Assembly: GCF_000013865.1 (NCBI RefSeq) | Contig: NC_007948.1 | Location: 2,418,001-2,482,000, forward strand | Source: Polaromonas sp. JS666 | GTDB taxonomy: Bacteria > Pseudomonadota > Gammaproteobacteria > Burkholderiales > Burkholderiaceae_C | Length of the DNA stretch: 64,000 bases | Reading direction: 5' to 3' | In this document: one piece after another, positions 34,761 to 43,668 of the stretch | How positions within the stretch are numbered: position 1 is the stretch's first letter | How the letters are laid out: each line of letters opens with the position of its first letter | Made by a program: the position numbers and the translations under genes | Notes under the pieces: model-generated | The model's input: only the letters and a program-made list of their open reading frames with translations | What the model was told of the DNA's origin: nothing | Databases searched by the model: none

Positions 34761-34954
34761 CGGTTTTGTGAGGAAAACAGGCCCAAAAGCGGCAGAGTTC
34801 GGCACATTACACCGTTTCATGCAAGCCCCGGTCGTGGCCGCTGATGCATTCCCGGATACGCATGAAAAGACCCCGGCAAAGCGGGGGAAAGCGGCCAGAT
34901 CGCTTTTAGCGGTAAAATTGGTCTCCTACCCATGGCAGACAAGCACCGGAGGCT

Positions 34955-35023
34955 ATGAAAAATATAGCATTCAGGGCACACCCGGATTATGCCGAAATGG
35001 CTCTGGCGACCGGCGCAAGGTGA
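34955..35023 (+). CDS. Possible 22-residue small ORF
   Basis: In a 320-base spacer with no long gene, GGAGG stands just ahead of an ATG that opens a 22-codon frame (MKNIAFRAHPDYAEMALATG then AR). A TAAAAT -10-like box lies about 36 bases upstream. It could be a leader peptide for the gene at 35081 or simply chance; no homology is recognisable. The rest of the 34761-35080 spacer shows nothing definable. Confidence 0.3.
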   Translation: MKNIAFRAHPDYAEMALATGAR

Positions 35024-35080
35024 ACATGCTCCGGTGCCGCAAGTGCTTGTATTTTGGGAAGGAACCCTCAGTTTCTTTTC

Positions 35081-35446
35081 ATGAACGCCACCAGATCACA
35101 GTCTCCCAAAACCAACCTCACGGTAACGCACGTGCTGGCCGAGTTGCTTGAGCGGCTGGAGCACAGTGCCGAGCCGGTGGGGGCCGAGCAGTACCTGTCC
35201 GTGGTACAGCACCTCGTTACTGAGCTCGGTGAAGTCGAGCCCGGCATGGCGCTGGGCGCCTTGCTCGATACCCATCCGGCTGCCGCTGAACTGTATGAAA
35301 ACGTCAACTACCAGTATGCGGGTCTCTGCCGCTCCGCACTGGACGCTTCGCTGGCTGCAGAGCGCGAGGCTAAAGAGGCCATTCATCGGGCCATGAACCG
35401 TTCAACAACCCAACCCAAGGAAGATCCAAACAATGGCAAGAGCTGA
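35081..35446 (+). CDS. Conserved hypothetical protein, small acidic
   Basis: A 121-residue protein I cannot assign. It is mostly helical by composition (VTHVLAELLERLEHSAEPVG, LSVVQHLVTELGEVEPGMALGALLDTHPAAAELYENV), soluble and slightly acidic, with no cysteine pairs or signal peptide. The ATG at 35081 is the first plausible start. Its last 14 bases overlap the next small gene, so the two are co-translated. The tight coupling and lack of known domains suggest a two-protein unit of unknown role. Confidence 0.65.
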   Translation: MNATRSQSPKTNLTVTHVLAELLERLEHSAEPVGAEQYLSVVQHLVTELGEVEPGMALGALLDTHPAAAELYENVNYQYAGLCRSALDASLAAEREAKEAIHRAMNRSTTQPKEDPNNGKS

Positions 35447-35675
35447 CGCCAAAACCGCTGTCCTCGCTGACGGCCTGCGCTACAAATCCAAGGTGTCGGG
35501 ATCGCCGTTTGCCGCCACCACGTCTTTTGGCGCCGCCACCATGTCGTGTTTCATGTGCGGCAAGCATCGCGCCCGCTCCCTGATGGGCACCCGAAAGGTG
35601 CTCGGCAAGTCCCAGGCGGTGTGCTCCCCCTCGTGCAAGGCGCTGGATGAAGCGCTGGAGAATGCGGCCGGCTGA
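35433..35675 (+). CDS. Small zinc-ribbon-like hypothetical protein
   Basis: An 80-residue protein, not recognised by family. It carries CFMC (C-X2-C) and a later CSPSC (C-X3-C), which together could bind a zinc ion, in a basic middle section (GKHRARSLMGTRKVLGKSQA). AAGGAAG lies about 10 bases upstream of its ATG, which overlaps the end of the preceding gene by 14 bases. It may be a small nucleic-acid-binding or regulatory protein; this is inference from the cysteines and charge. Confidence 0.65.
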   Translation: MARADAKTAVLADGLRYKSKVSGSPFAATTSFGAATMSCFMCGKHRARSLMGTRKVLGKSQAVCSPSCKALDEALENAAG

Positions 35676-35766
35676 GCCCCGCATTGATGCATTGATCATG
35701 GGGCTGCCCCTGGCGCATACTGCCTGAAAAATGCACAGATAAAGGCGCACGTAAAAGGTGACTGCC

Positions 35767-36306
35767 ATGAAAACCCGGGACTCGCTGCTAGCCCCTGACG
35801 GGGCAACCGATCACATCCGTGGCCAGTCGTTCGCCGCTGTCACGGTGATTGAGTATGGCGATTTTGAATGCGCGCTATGCCTGCAGGCCTACGCGGGGCT
35901 GAAGGTGATGCTTCCGCATTTCGGACAGCAGTTGCGCTTTGTATTTCGCCACTTCCCGCTGCGGGAAATGCATCCGCACGCCGAACTGGCCGCGGAAGCG
36001 GCGGAAGCGGCCGGCGCCCAGGGCAAGTTCTGGCCCATGTACGAACTGCTTTTCACGCACCAGCAACACCTGACGGAAAAGCACCTGCTCGACTATGCCG
36101 AGCAGGTGGGCCTGGACATGCCGCGGTACCGGAACGAAATGAGAGACCATGTCTACCTGCAGCGCGTGCAGGAGCACATACTGGGCGCAAGACACCTGGA
36201 CATACGCTCGACCCCCGCCTTTTATGTCAATGGCGTGGTCACTGATGTTTCATTTGGCCTGCAGCACCTGCACGAGGCAATTGACAAGGTGCTGCTGGCC
36301 GCCTGA
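35767..36306 (+). CDS. DsbA-like thioredoxin-fold protein
   Basis: A 179-residue thioredoxin-fold protein of the DsbA/Thioredoxin_4 class. VTVIEYGDFECALCLQAYAG contains a C-X2-C active site (CALC), and a cis-Pro loop is seen in DIRSTPAFYVNG. Helical insert residues are PHAELAAEAAEAAGAQGKFW. No signal peptide is visible, so unlike true DsbA it is probably cytoplasmic, as in relatives linked to detoxification or antiporter-fused Trx domains. The ATG at 35767 has AAAGG upstream. It stands alone and is convergent with the membrane protein that follows. Confidence 0.82.
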   Translation: MKTRDSLLAPDGATDHIRGQSFAAVTVIEYGDFECALCLQAYAGLKVMLPHFGQQLRFVFRHFPLREMHPHAELAAEAAEAAGAQGKFWPMYELLFTHQQHLTEKHLLDYAEQVGLDMPRYRNEMRDHVYLQRVQEHILGARHLDIRSTPAFYVNGVVTDVSFGLQHLHEAIDKVLLAA

Positions 36307-36319
36307 CGCTCTTCGCAGC

Positions 36320-36838
36320 TCAGAGAGCAGGCGCCACCAGTGCGCCGGCCAGCGCGGCATTCCTGCTGTGCAAACGTCGTGCCTGCAGTGTCGCGCCAAT
36401 GAAGAACAGCACAAACAGCACCCCGGTCACCATCTTCAGTTCCGGCGCTTCCGCGTTGGCCAGCAAAGGTGCGCCCAGCGGCAGGCGGGTCGATGTTTCA
36501 GTGATGGCGGGGATCAGGTGAAAGAGAAAAGTCGCTGAGTAGCTGACGGTTTCCACGTAGGGCGAGGCGCGGCCCAGCAGCCGGGTGCGGCCCGCCACGG
36601 CCGCCAGCAGCAACACCAGCAGCGTGACAATGCCCAGTGCATGGGGTTTGCCGAACCCGCCGTGCTGGAAGATGCCAAAGCCGGTCAGGCAGGTGACGAT
36701 GGTGGTGACCACATAGACCTTGCCCAGCGTGGTCCTGTCCAGAATTTCCTTGTAGCGAAAAAAGGCCATTACACCGGCAGCGACAGCAACCAGGCTGATC
36801 GCGGTGTGGACGATACCCAGGGACGTTAAACCGAACAT
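36320..36838 (-). CDS. Small integral membrane protein, unknown
   Basis: A 172-residue protein with four hydrophobic segments (SLGIVHTAISLVAVAAGVMAFF; VVTTIVTCLTGFGIF; LGIVTLLVLLLAAVAG; MVTGVLFVLFFIGATL). The ATG at 36838 is chosen for its AGGAG site; the open frame runs to 37015 but the extra residues are not membrane-like. I do not recognise a family with confidence, though the layout resembles DUF2306-type membrane proteins. It is divergent from the DUF6172 gene. Confidence 0.7.
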   Translation of the reverse strand: MFGLTSLGIVHTAISLVAVAAGVMAFFRYKEILDRTTLGKVYVVTTIVTCLTGFGIFQHGGFGKPHALGIVTLLVLLLAAVAGRTRLLGRASPYVETVSYSATFLFHLIPAITETSTRLPLGAPLLANAEAPELKMVTGVLFVLFFIGATLQARRLHSRNAALAGALVAPAL

Positions 36839-37017
36839 CTCGATCTCCTGTGAAGGGCAATGCCGTGGAGGGAAGCCGGCGCTCATGCAAGCAAATGCCA
36901 TGCCGCGCCAATGGTGATCGCTGATTGCTTCCGGTGTTTTGGGCGAGTAGTGCCCGTGCCCGATAATCAGTTCATACCGTGGCAGCACCGCGCCACAGAC
37001 CACAGAACAAGGCATAC

Positions 37018-37335
37018 ATGAGAAAAACCTACCTGCTCGCTATTGAGGGCAAGAACCGCGACCGCCTGCTGGACGCCGCGAAGCACGACATCCGCAAATA
37101 CATCAAACGAGAACGCGCCAAGGCCTTGCCTGCGGGCGTGGATTTCTGGGACTTTGACTGCAAGTGCGGCGCCAGCGAGGCGACAGCTTCAGCGGTGCCC
37201 TTTGCCGACCTGATCAGTTCTGTGGATGCCCTGGTGAAAGAGGGCGGCGACCAGTTTTATGTGGAGGTGGTGAGAAAGCATGGCCACCGCGCTGCCCGGC
37301 CCACCGCTGCCGGGAGCGAAGCCGATGCGCAATAA
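37018..37335 (+). CDS. DUF6172-type conserved protein
   Basis: A 105-residue cytoplasmic protein. The residues MRKTYLLAIEGKNRDRLLDA, then KHDIRKYIKRERAKALPAGV and DFWDFDCKCG, are the conserved signature of a small proteobacterial family recently numbered DUF6172. Its function is unknown. The ATG at 37018 follows an ATG-rich spacer and starts the conserved motif. It converges on rhlE, with a 31-base gap. Confidence 0.75.
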   Translation: MRKTYLLAIEGKNRDRLLDAAKHDIRKYIKRERAKALPAGVDFWDFDCKCGASEATASAVPFADLISSVDALVKEGGDQFYVEVVRKHGHRAARPTAAGSEADAQ

Positions 37336-37366
37336 GCAGTAAGCGGGCTTCGTTGCCCCCTCGTTG

Positions 37367-38641
37367 TTATTTATCCTGCGTCTGCGCGCGTGCGGCCGCT
37401 TCCCGCAGCTTGTCTTTCTTGCTCGGGCGCTTGCCCTTGATGCCACCGGTGGAGGCAGGGTCGGCAGCATTGGGCGCCAGCGTTTCAAGTGGCTCAAATC
37501 CTTCAACCTGCTCGCGCTGCACCTTGATACCCTGGCGCTTTTCGATCAGCTTGAAGTGCGCTTCAGTGCCCGCACTCACAAAACTCACAGCCAGCCCGCT
37601 TTCACCCGCACGTCCAGTCCGCCCAATGCGGTGCGTGTAGTCCACCGCTGAGCGGGGCAAATCGTAGTTCACCACCACCGGCATCTGCGCAATGTCGATG
37701 CCGCGTGCGGCCACGTCGGTAGCCACCACCACCTGCACGGCCTTGATCCTGAAGTCCTGCAAGACCTGGGTGCGCTTGCCTTGGCTCAGCTCGCCATGAA
37801 AGGGCTCGGCCTCGATGTGCACTTTACGCAGTTTGTCTGCCACGATTTCTGCGGCGTGTTTGGTCGCCACAAACACCAGCGCGCGTTCCCACTTCTCGGT
37901 TTGCACCAGGTGGCGCAGCAGTTGCGTCCGGCGGCTGGCATCGACTTGAATGGCGCGCTGCGCGATGTCGGGTTTGGTCTCGGGCACCGCCTGCACTTCA
38001 ATGCGCAGCGGGTCGTGCAGCATGCTTTCAGCCAGCACCTCGATGGCTGGCGGGAACGTCGCCGAGAAAAAGAGGTTTTGGCGCCGGGGTGGAAGCAACT
38101 CCAGGATGCGGCCCAGTTCTTCGCCAAAGCCCAGATCCAGCAGGCGGTCTGCCTCGTCCAGCACCAAAGTGCTTACCTCAGAAATTTTCAGCGCATTGTG
38201 TTCGAGCAGGTCGAGCAGGCGGCCCGGCGTGGCCACTACGATGTCCGCGCCGCCGCGCAGGTTCATCATTTGCGGATTGATGGACACGCCGCCAAACACC
38301 ACGGCCACCTTGACGCGCTGCGGCAGGTATTTGGCAAAGCCGGCGATGGCTTCACCCACCTGCGCCGCCAGCTCGCGCGTGGGCACCAGGATCAGGCCCC
38401 GGGTAGGCCGTGGTGTTCCAGTGGGCGCGTTTGCCAGTTGCTGCAGCATGGGCAATGCAAAGGCGGCTGTTTTGCCCGAGCCCGTTTGGGCGGACCCCAC
38501 CACGTCGCGCCCCAGCAGGATCGCCGGAATGGCTTGCGACTGAATGGCGGTGGGTGCACGGTAGCCTTTGTCGCCAATGGCGCGCAGAAAAGCGGGCAAA
38601 AGCGCCGGCGAGAAGCCCAGTGAAGAAAATGGCATAGACAA
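37367..38641 (-). CDS. rhlE: DEAD-box ATP-dependent RNA helicase RhlE
   Basis: A 424-residue DEAD-box helicase. In order: the Q motif region (GYRAPTAIQSQAIPAILLGR), Walker A AQTGSGKTAAFALP, DEAD (LVLDEADRLLDLGF), SAT (LFFSATFPPAI), and the C-terminal HRIGRTGRAGE. A Lys/Arg-rich tail (GKRPSKKDKLREAAARAQTQ) follows for RNA binding. It unwinds RNA in ribosome assembly and turnover. The compact form without long tail extensions fits RhlE over DeaD. It is a single gene upstream of which 168 bases hold no other recognisable feature. Confidence 0.92.
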   Translation of the reverse strand: MSMPFSSLGFSPALLPAFLRAIGDKGYRAPTAIQSQAIPAILLGRDVVGSAQTGSGKTAAFALPMLQQLANAPTGTPRPTRGLILVPTRELAAQVGEAIAGFAKYLPQRVKVAVVFGGVSINPQMMNLRGGADIVVATPGRLLDLLEHNALKISEVSTLVLDEADRLLDLGFGEELGRILELLPPRRQNLFFSATFPPAIEVLAESMLHDPLRIEVQAVPETKPDIAQRAIQVDASRRTQLLRHLVQTEKWERALVFVATKHAAEIVADKLRKVHIEAEPFHGELSQGKRTQVLQDFRIKAVQVVVATDVAARGIDIAQMPVVVNYDLPRSAVDYTHRIGRTGRAGESGLAVSFVSAGTEAHFKLIEKRQGIKVQREQVEGFEPLETLAPNAADPASTGGIKGKRPSKKDKLREAAARAQTQDK

Positions 38642-38899
38642 AGGCTCAGGAAGGTGAAAGACGGGTGCGGGCCGACTTGCGGCGAGCGAGTGTGGTCGTC
38701 GGCTGGCGCGGTTTGAGGCCCCTGTGCGGGGGCGATACGTTGCCGCCCGAAGCTGTGAGTTTAAGTCCGGTGCCCGCAGTGCCCAAACAGCGTTGGCATA
38801 AATGGCGACATGGAGGTGTCATTTTCCCCGTGCAAGATTGAGCCTCGTCCTTTTTGGTTTCACATGCTTCCCGCAATTTCCACCGTTGTTTCCCGTCTC

Positions 38900-39268
38900 A
38901 TGATTCGTACACGCTCCATTTCCGTCAAAGAAGCTTCCATCATCGCCGTTGCCGCCCTGGACGACCTCGTGAATGATCTTGTCAAGGCGAGTTGCCTCAA
39001 CATGTCGCCGGCGTTTCTGGATTGGGTAGCCGACGAAGCGACACCGCTGGTGGATCGGTATGTCGCGCATTTTTTCAACAGCCCGCGGTTTGCTAACAGC
39101 CTTCGCATGGGTGACCCGAGGATTGCCATGGCCCGCTGGGTGCGCCACTGGGTGTGCCCCTGGATAGTGGTTAACTTCGACCAACTGGCCGGGTACCTGC
39201 CGGAGTTTTCGGAAAGCCGGCCTGCGGGCTTGGCTTCAAGGGCGCCGGCTGCCGCAGCATGTGCATGA
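38900..39268 (+). CDS. Hypothetical protein
   Basis: An open frame with codon use like its neighbours; 122 residues from the ATG at 38900 (other starts at 38864 and 38810). It has an Asp/Ala-rich helical start (VKEASIIAVAALDDLVNDLV), a middle DRYVAHFFNSPRFANSLRMG and WVRHWVCPWIVVNFDQLAGY. I recognise no domain or signal peptide. It is divergent from rhlE and convergent with the GST gene. No clear ribosome-binding site decides the start. Confidence 0.5.
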   Translation: MIRTRSISVKEASIIAVAALDDLVNDLVKASCLNMSPAFLDWVADEATPLVDRYVAHFFNSPRFANSLRMGDPRIAMARWVRHWVCPWIVVNFDQLAGYLPEFSESRPAGLASRAPAAAACA

Positions 39269-39336
39269 ATTGCCACGCCGCCGCCGCGCTGCGGCAGCGG
39301 GTCAGCTCGGGGGGCAAGCTGCCTTGCACAGACCAG

Positions 39337-39972
39337 CTAGGGCTTGTCGTGGTAAGTGAGGTCGCTGTGGGGCGCTGCCATGAACTCCGGCAGTTGCTCC
39401 GCCTGTAACGAGAATTCACGCAACGCGGGGTAGCGGCCCACGTCCAGCACTTCCGGAAACATCGCTTGCGTGAAGCGCCAGGCAATCGCCGTGCTCACGC
39501 CGTCCTGACCCATGGTGTCGCTGGTGGTCGCCAGCGGTTTGCGCTGAAGTTCTGATTCCAGCCCATCGAAGGCGGCCAGAAGCTGGCCGGTGACGCGGGT
39601 TACCCACGGCTGGTGCAATTTCTCGGCAGGCCGGAGCTTGCGCTCATAGACGATCTGAACGCTTTTCTCGCACGCAGCCAGGGCCAGGCCGATCACGCGC
39701 AACGCCTGCTGGCGCTCCGGCAGCGTGGCCGGCATCAGGCTCTTGGGCGCTGCAATGGCCTCGGCGTAGTCAATGATCAAGGTGGAATCCATGAGGACCT
39801 GGCCGTCATCGCAAATCAGTGAGGGAGCCTTGACAACGGGGTTGATTTGCTGGAACTGCGCAAAGGTGCTGAACACGGACAGCGACCGGTGTTCAAAACG
39901 CAGACCGAGAAGCTGCAGGGAAATAGCCACGCGGCGAACGTAAGGTGAGTCAAGCATTCCGATGAGTTGCAT
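39337..39972 (-). CDS. Glutathione S-transferase
   Basis: A 211-residue GST. The thioredoxin-like N-terminal domain is MQLIGMLDSPYVRRVAISLQ with the G-site serine region, ICDDGQVLMDSTLIIDYAE being the conserved cis-Pro/SNAIL-like segment; the C-terminal all-helical domain follows (KLHQPWVTRVTGQLLAAF). It conjugates or reduces electrophiles with glutathione. GGAGAAACC precedes the ATG. It lies downstream of the LysE-type exporter gene, on the same strand with a 31-base gap, and may share its transcript. Confidence 0.88.
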   Translation of the reverse strand: MQLIGMLDSPYVRRVAISLQLLGLRFEHRSLSVFSTFAQFQQINPVVKAPSLICDDGQVLMDSTLIIDYAEAIAAPKSLMPATLPERQQALRVIGLALAACEKSVQIVYERKLRPAEKLHQPWVTRVTGQLLAAFDGLESELQRKPLATTSDTMGQDGVSTAIAWRFTQAMFPEVLDVGRYPALREFSLQAEQLPEFMAAPHSDLTYHDKP

Positions 39973-40003
39973 GGTTTCTCCTGTTGGAACCGGTTACAAG
40001 GAT

Positions 40004-40672
40004 TCAGGGCTTGCCGGCAATGGCGGGCTTGTCTTTTTGCGGAAGTGGCGACAACTGAACAATGAGATCGCGCATCGAACCGAGGGCCAGCGCCAGGAAC
40101 GCGGCGGCGCACAGTTTGTAGGTGGCCTTGGCCCACCGCGTGCCTGCGCGGCGAAAGATTCTGTCAACAACTGCCGCGCAGAAGAAAGCCCACACCACCG
40201 ACGACACCATGAACCCCAAAAAGAAGATGGCGTAGTCGGAGGCCTTTGGTTCATGGATGCCGATGGCCCCAAGGGCGCTTCCCAGAGCGGCCCAATAGGC
40301 AATGTTTTGCGGGTTGGTCACGGACAGGAGAACGCCGGCACGCATGGCCCGTTTGGGCTCGACCGTCGCCGAGCCGGTTAAAGAGAACTCCTGGCTGGCG
40401 GAAACCCAGGAGTCGCGGGCAAGCCAGAAAAGGTACACGGCCCCAGCTATGCCGACGGGCCAGCGAATCCATTCCAATTGAAGGAGCAGTCCTATGCCTG
40501 CCAGCCCCAACAGGGCCCAGAGCGCATCTCCAGCCAGCGATCCGATTTGCACGGCAAGGGCAGGCCGGAACCCGCCGCGTACGCCCTGGCGCACGGTTTC
40601 GGCAAACACGGCGCCGGGCGCGGCGTTGAACAAAAGCCCGAGCAGGAAAGCGGAGATAAAGAGTGCGGCCAT
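40004..40672 (-). CDS. LysE-family amino-acid exporter
   Basis: A 222-residue translocator of the LysE/RhtB family with six predicted TM helices (FISAFLLGLLFNAAPGAVFAET as the signature N terminus; MRAGVLLSVTNPQNIAYWAALG in the middle). Members export lysine, threonine, homoserine or related amino acids. The ATG at 40672 is chosen since it starts the signature; the frame is open upstream to 40810 but overlaps the next gene. The ribosome-binding site is weak. Substrate is not inferable. Confidence 0.85.
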   Translation of the reverse strand: MAALFISAFLLGLLFNAAPGAVFAETVRQGVRGGFRPALAVQIGSLAGDALWALLGLAGIGLLLQLEWIRWPVGIAGAVYLFWLARDSWVSASQEFSLTGSATVEPKRAMRAGVLLSVTNPQNIAYWAALGSALGAIGIHEPKASDYAIFFLGFMVSSVVWAFFCAAVVDRIFRRAGTRWAKATYKLCAAAFLALALGSMRDLIVQLSPLPQKDKPAIAGKP

Positions 40673-40706
40673 GAAGATGATGTGAAAAAAAAAGAAGACC
40701 TGACGT

Positions 40707-41162
40707 TTATACCGCGCAGGCCGCGGCCAGCTCCTTGAATTTCTCAACCTGCCACGCGAACTCGCCCTCAAAAGCCGTCGGATCGGTGACCGCATAGCCG
40801 CCATAGCCATAGACGGCAGCGTAAGCCGCGTAGCTGGCCGCTTCGAGGGCGCGGCCGGCCAGCGCGTTGGCTACGGCATAGGTAGCAGAGACGGCCGCAT
40901 GCGCCGAGCCGTCAATGGAGTTGGAGCCCCGGTGGCTGTTGGCAAGCGCGGCAATTTCCTGCGTGGCCTGTACCAGGGCGGGCCTATCCAGTTTGCCGTT
41001 AACGAAGGCCTGAAGCATTGCGAGGTAATCGATGGCCTTGGGGTCTTCCAGCAGGTGCTGCACACGGGAAGCACAGGCAAGGCCAAAGGCCAGACGGAGC
41101 GCCTCGTGGCGTGGTTCATTGACGTGGATGGCGGCCGCCAGGCGCGATAGTTCGTGGTTCAT
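40707..41162 (-). CDS. Imm5-like putative immunity protein
   Basis: A 151-residue helical protein rich in Ala and His. The repeated helix pattern (ALRLAFGLACASRVQHLLED, then SATYAVANALAGRALEAASYAAYAAVYGYGG) resembles the Imm5 group of putative polymorphic-toxin immunity proteins. No toxin, Rhs or secretion gene is near. The acyltransferase gene overlaps its start by 4 bases, so they are co-translated. The family call rests on composition and pattern and is tentative; a different helical repeat protein is possible. Confidence 0.55.
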   Translation of the reverse strand: MNHELSRLAAAIHVNEPRHEALRLAFGLACASRVQHLLEDPKAIDYLAMLQAFVNGKLDRPALVQATQEIAALANSHRGSNSIDGSAHAAVSATYAVANALAGRALEAASYAAYAAVYGYGGYAVTDPTAFEGEFAWQVEKFKELAAACAV

Positions 41163-42247
41163 GGCAATTTCCCCGGAGCATTTTGCCGAAATGATGGGCC
41201 GGATTTTCGGGGCAGGACTAGTGCCGCCAAATGCCGCTGGCGCCTGGTAATTTCCAGGATGAGCAATGGGAGCAGCACGCCTGCGGCAAGGCTTGCCGCA
41301 CTGTTGAGGTGGCCGTTGTGGCTGATGCGGGAAAGTATCAGGAAGGTCCGTCCCTGGGCGAGGTAATGAAACACAAGGATGAGCAGGCTGCCAGATCCTA
41401 TGTAGGTCAGCGGACGTCGCAATACCGCGTATTTCTGCAACAGCGAAGAGGTGCAGAGAACGATGTAGATGCCCAGGACGGCCTGTAAGGAAGAAATGAG
41501 CGGGTCGCCGTAGAACCTCAGATTCAAATCCATGGTTTCGTCAAAGTAGTAATGCAGCAAGGCGAATGCGATGGTCGAAACAAGAAACCCGATGGCGCTG
41601 AAATCCATCGATATCACCCGTTTCCTGAGCAGGAATCCGAACAGGATACAGGCCGAGCTGATGAATGTCAGGTCAAGGCTCCACGGAAGCCCGGGCAATC
41701 GGTTCAGGCCCATGAAGGGCAACTGCGAGGTATCGATTTGCCAGAACCAGTCTATGAGCCGGATCCCGATTACCAGAAGGGCCGAGGCAATCAGGAAGAT
41801 CCAGGCCGGGCGGTTCCTGGCGGCCGTGGTGACGCGCAGGATTGCCATGGACACGAGCGACGCCACGAAGAGATGCGGCAAAAACCATAGCGGCGCCCAC
41901 GCGATGGTGGGGGCGGTGGCATAAATGACACCGGAAAAATAAGCAAGCGGGGATGCATCGGCTGTTGGGACGGCTGCCGGATCGAATGCCTCTGCGATGC
42001 CCAGAAATATCAACACAACGAAATACGGCTTCAAAAGGGCGTCTGCCCGGGACAGCGCAAACTTCCCCAGGTGGTCGGAGTCCTTGAGAAACAAGCCCGA
42101 GAGAAAAAAGAACAGGGGCAGGTGAAACGAGTAAATAACCCGGAAGAGCTCGCCCTTGACCTGCAAAACCGCCCAGTTATGACCAAGCACAACCAGGATG
42201 ATTGCGATGCCCTTGGTTATGTCTACGGTGGCGTTACGGCTGGTCAT
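41159..42247 (-). CDS. Acyltransferase-3 family membrane protein
   Basis: A 362-residue integral membrane acyltransferase with about ten TM segments. The N-terminal TKGIAIILVVLGHNW carries the conserved His of the family, and SFHLPLFFFLSGLFLKDSD with the later Arg/Lys pattern is typical. Members O-acylate sugars, lipids or antibiotics at the inner membrane. It is the upstream gene of a two-gene unit with the Imm5-like protein (4-base overlap). The acceptor substrate is unknown and no polysaccharide genes are near. Confidence 0.85.
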   Translation of the reverse strand: MTSRNATVDITKGIAIILVVLGHNWAVLQVKGELFRVIYSFHLPLFFFLSGLFLKDSDHLGKFALSRADALLKPYFVVLIFLGIAEAFDPAAVPTADASPLAYFSGVIYATAPTIAWAPLWFLPHLFVASLVSMAILRVTTAARNRPAWIFLIASALLVIGIRLIDWFWQIDTSQLPFMGLNRLPGLPWSLDLTFISSACILFGFLLRKRVISMDFSAIGFLVSTIAFALLHYYFDETMDLNLRFYGDPLISSLQAVLGIYIVLCTSSLLQKYAVLRRPLTYIGSGSLLILVFHYLAQGRTFLILSRISHNGHLNSAASLAAGVLLPLLILEITRRQRHLAALVLPRKSGPSFRQNAPGKLP

Positions 42248-42588
42248 GGCAAGCGGTCAGTCAAGTGTCGTCATTCATGCGCGCCAAGACTCAGGAGGCG
42301 GTTGGCGGTAGAACTTGGACACACCATTTTTCCCCAGCTGGGTTTTTCACGGGATGGGCGGCCGATTTACTGTATTTAAATACTGCGGAAAGGGCGCGGG
42401 CGCGGGCACGGGCACGGGCACTGTCCTGCTTCGCAGTAGTTGCATTTTTCGATGTTAACTACTTAATAATCTATTAAACCTATTTAATATTCTTTTGGGT
42501 TTTTATGAGATGCCTCTAAATTCCCTACCTGTTCCAAAAAAAGAGCCCACCACGCTTCCATAAAAAGCGAGGGGTACAACAGGTTTTC
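42248..42588. other. Gene-poor spacer upstream of metN
   Basis: Contains five tandem GGGCRC hexamers at 42392-42421 and AT-rich sequence (42440-42500) that could hold the metNIQ promoter. I looked for SAM or S-box type riboswitch landmarks and did not find any. Confidence 0.5.
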
Positions 42589-43668
42589 ATGATCGAGCTC
42601 AAGAGTATTTTTCAAACGTACAAGGGTCCCACGGGCCCGGTCGAGGCGCTGAGGGGCGTCGACCTTCAAATCAATCCCGGCGAGGTATACGGCATCATTG
42701 GCCGCAGCGGTGCGGGCAAAAGCTCGCTGGTGCGGGTGATCAACCTGCTGAACCGGCCCACCGCCGGCCAGGTGCTGGTGGATGGCCGGGAACTGACCTC
42801 GCTGAACGGCGATGCATTGCGTGTGGCGCGGCGCGACATCGGCATCATCTTTCAGCATTTCAACCTGCTCTCGTCGCGCACGGTGTATGGCAACGTGGCC
42901 TTGCCGCTGGAAATTGCGGGTCTGTCCGCTGGGGAAATCAAGGCCCGCGTCGAGCCGCTGCTCGACCTGGTAGGCCTGTCGGCGCTGGCAGACCGTTACC
43001 CGGCGCAGATCAGCGGCGGGCAAAAGCAGCGGGTGGGCATTGCGCGTGCGCTGGCGAACCGGCCCAAGGTGCTGCTGTCCGACGAGGCAACGTCTGCCCT
43101 GGACCCTGAAACCACGCGCTCCATCCTGGGTCTGCTCCAGCAGATCAACAAGGAATTCGGGTTGACGATTGTGCTGATCACGCACCAGATGCAGGTGATC
43201 AAGCAGGTGGCCGACCGTGTGGCGGTGATTGATGCTGGGCGCATTGTCGAAAGTGGCCCGGTGATTGATGTCTTCACCCGCCCGCAACATGACACCACGC
43301 GCAGCCTGATTGCCGAGATCGTGCCGCAGGACTTGCCCGAGAGCGTGCTGGCGCGCATACGCACGCTGATGAGTGCCGGGCACCCCGAAGAAGGGCAGTT
43401 GTTGCGCCTGGCGTTTGCGGGCGACGAGTCTGACAGGCCCTTGCTGTCGGACGTGATTCGCCGCTTTGGCATTGACCTGTCCATCGTGCATGGGCAGGTG
43501 GACGAGATCCAGGGCAAGCCTTTCGGCTCGCTGGCCGTGTTTGCGCGTGGAGCGCGCGAGCAGCTCAATGCAGCCGTGGCGCATTTGCGCGGCGCCGGCG
43601 TGCATGTGGATCAGGTCGATGGAGCGTTGCCAGGCGGGTTGGCGGGAGGTTTCAGCCATGTTCAGTAA
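42589..43668 (+). CDS. metN: Methionine ABC transporter ATP-binding protein
   Basis: A 359-residue ATPase of the D/L-methionine uptake system. Walker A is [11 protein letters not shown], the ABC signature [15 protein letters not shown] and Walker [14 protein letters not shown]; the last 90 residues form the regulatory NIL domain ([21 protein letters not shown]) that senses methionine. It is the first gene of metN-metI-metQ, and its 3' end overlaps metI by 11 bases. It works with MetI in the inner membrane and periplasmic MetQ. Confidence 0.95.

Noticed and set aside
42440..42588. Possible SAM riboswitch upstream of metNIQ
   Set aside because: The AT-rich leader lacks the conserved SAM-I, SAM-II or SAH motifs.
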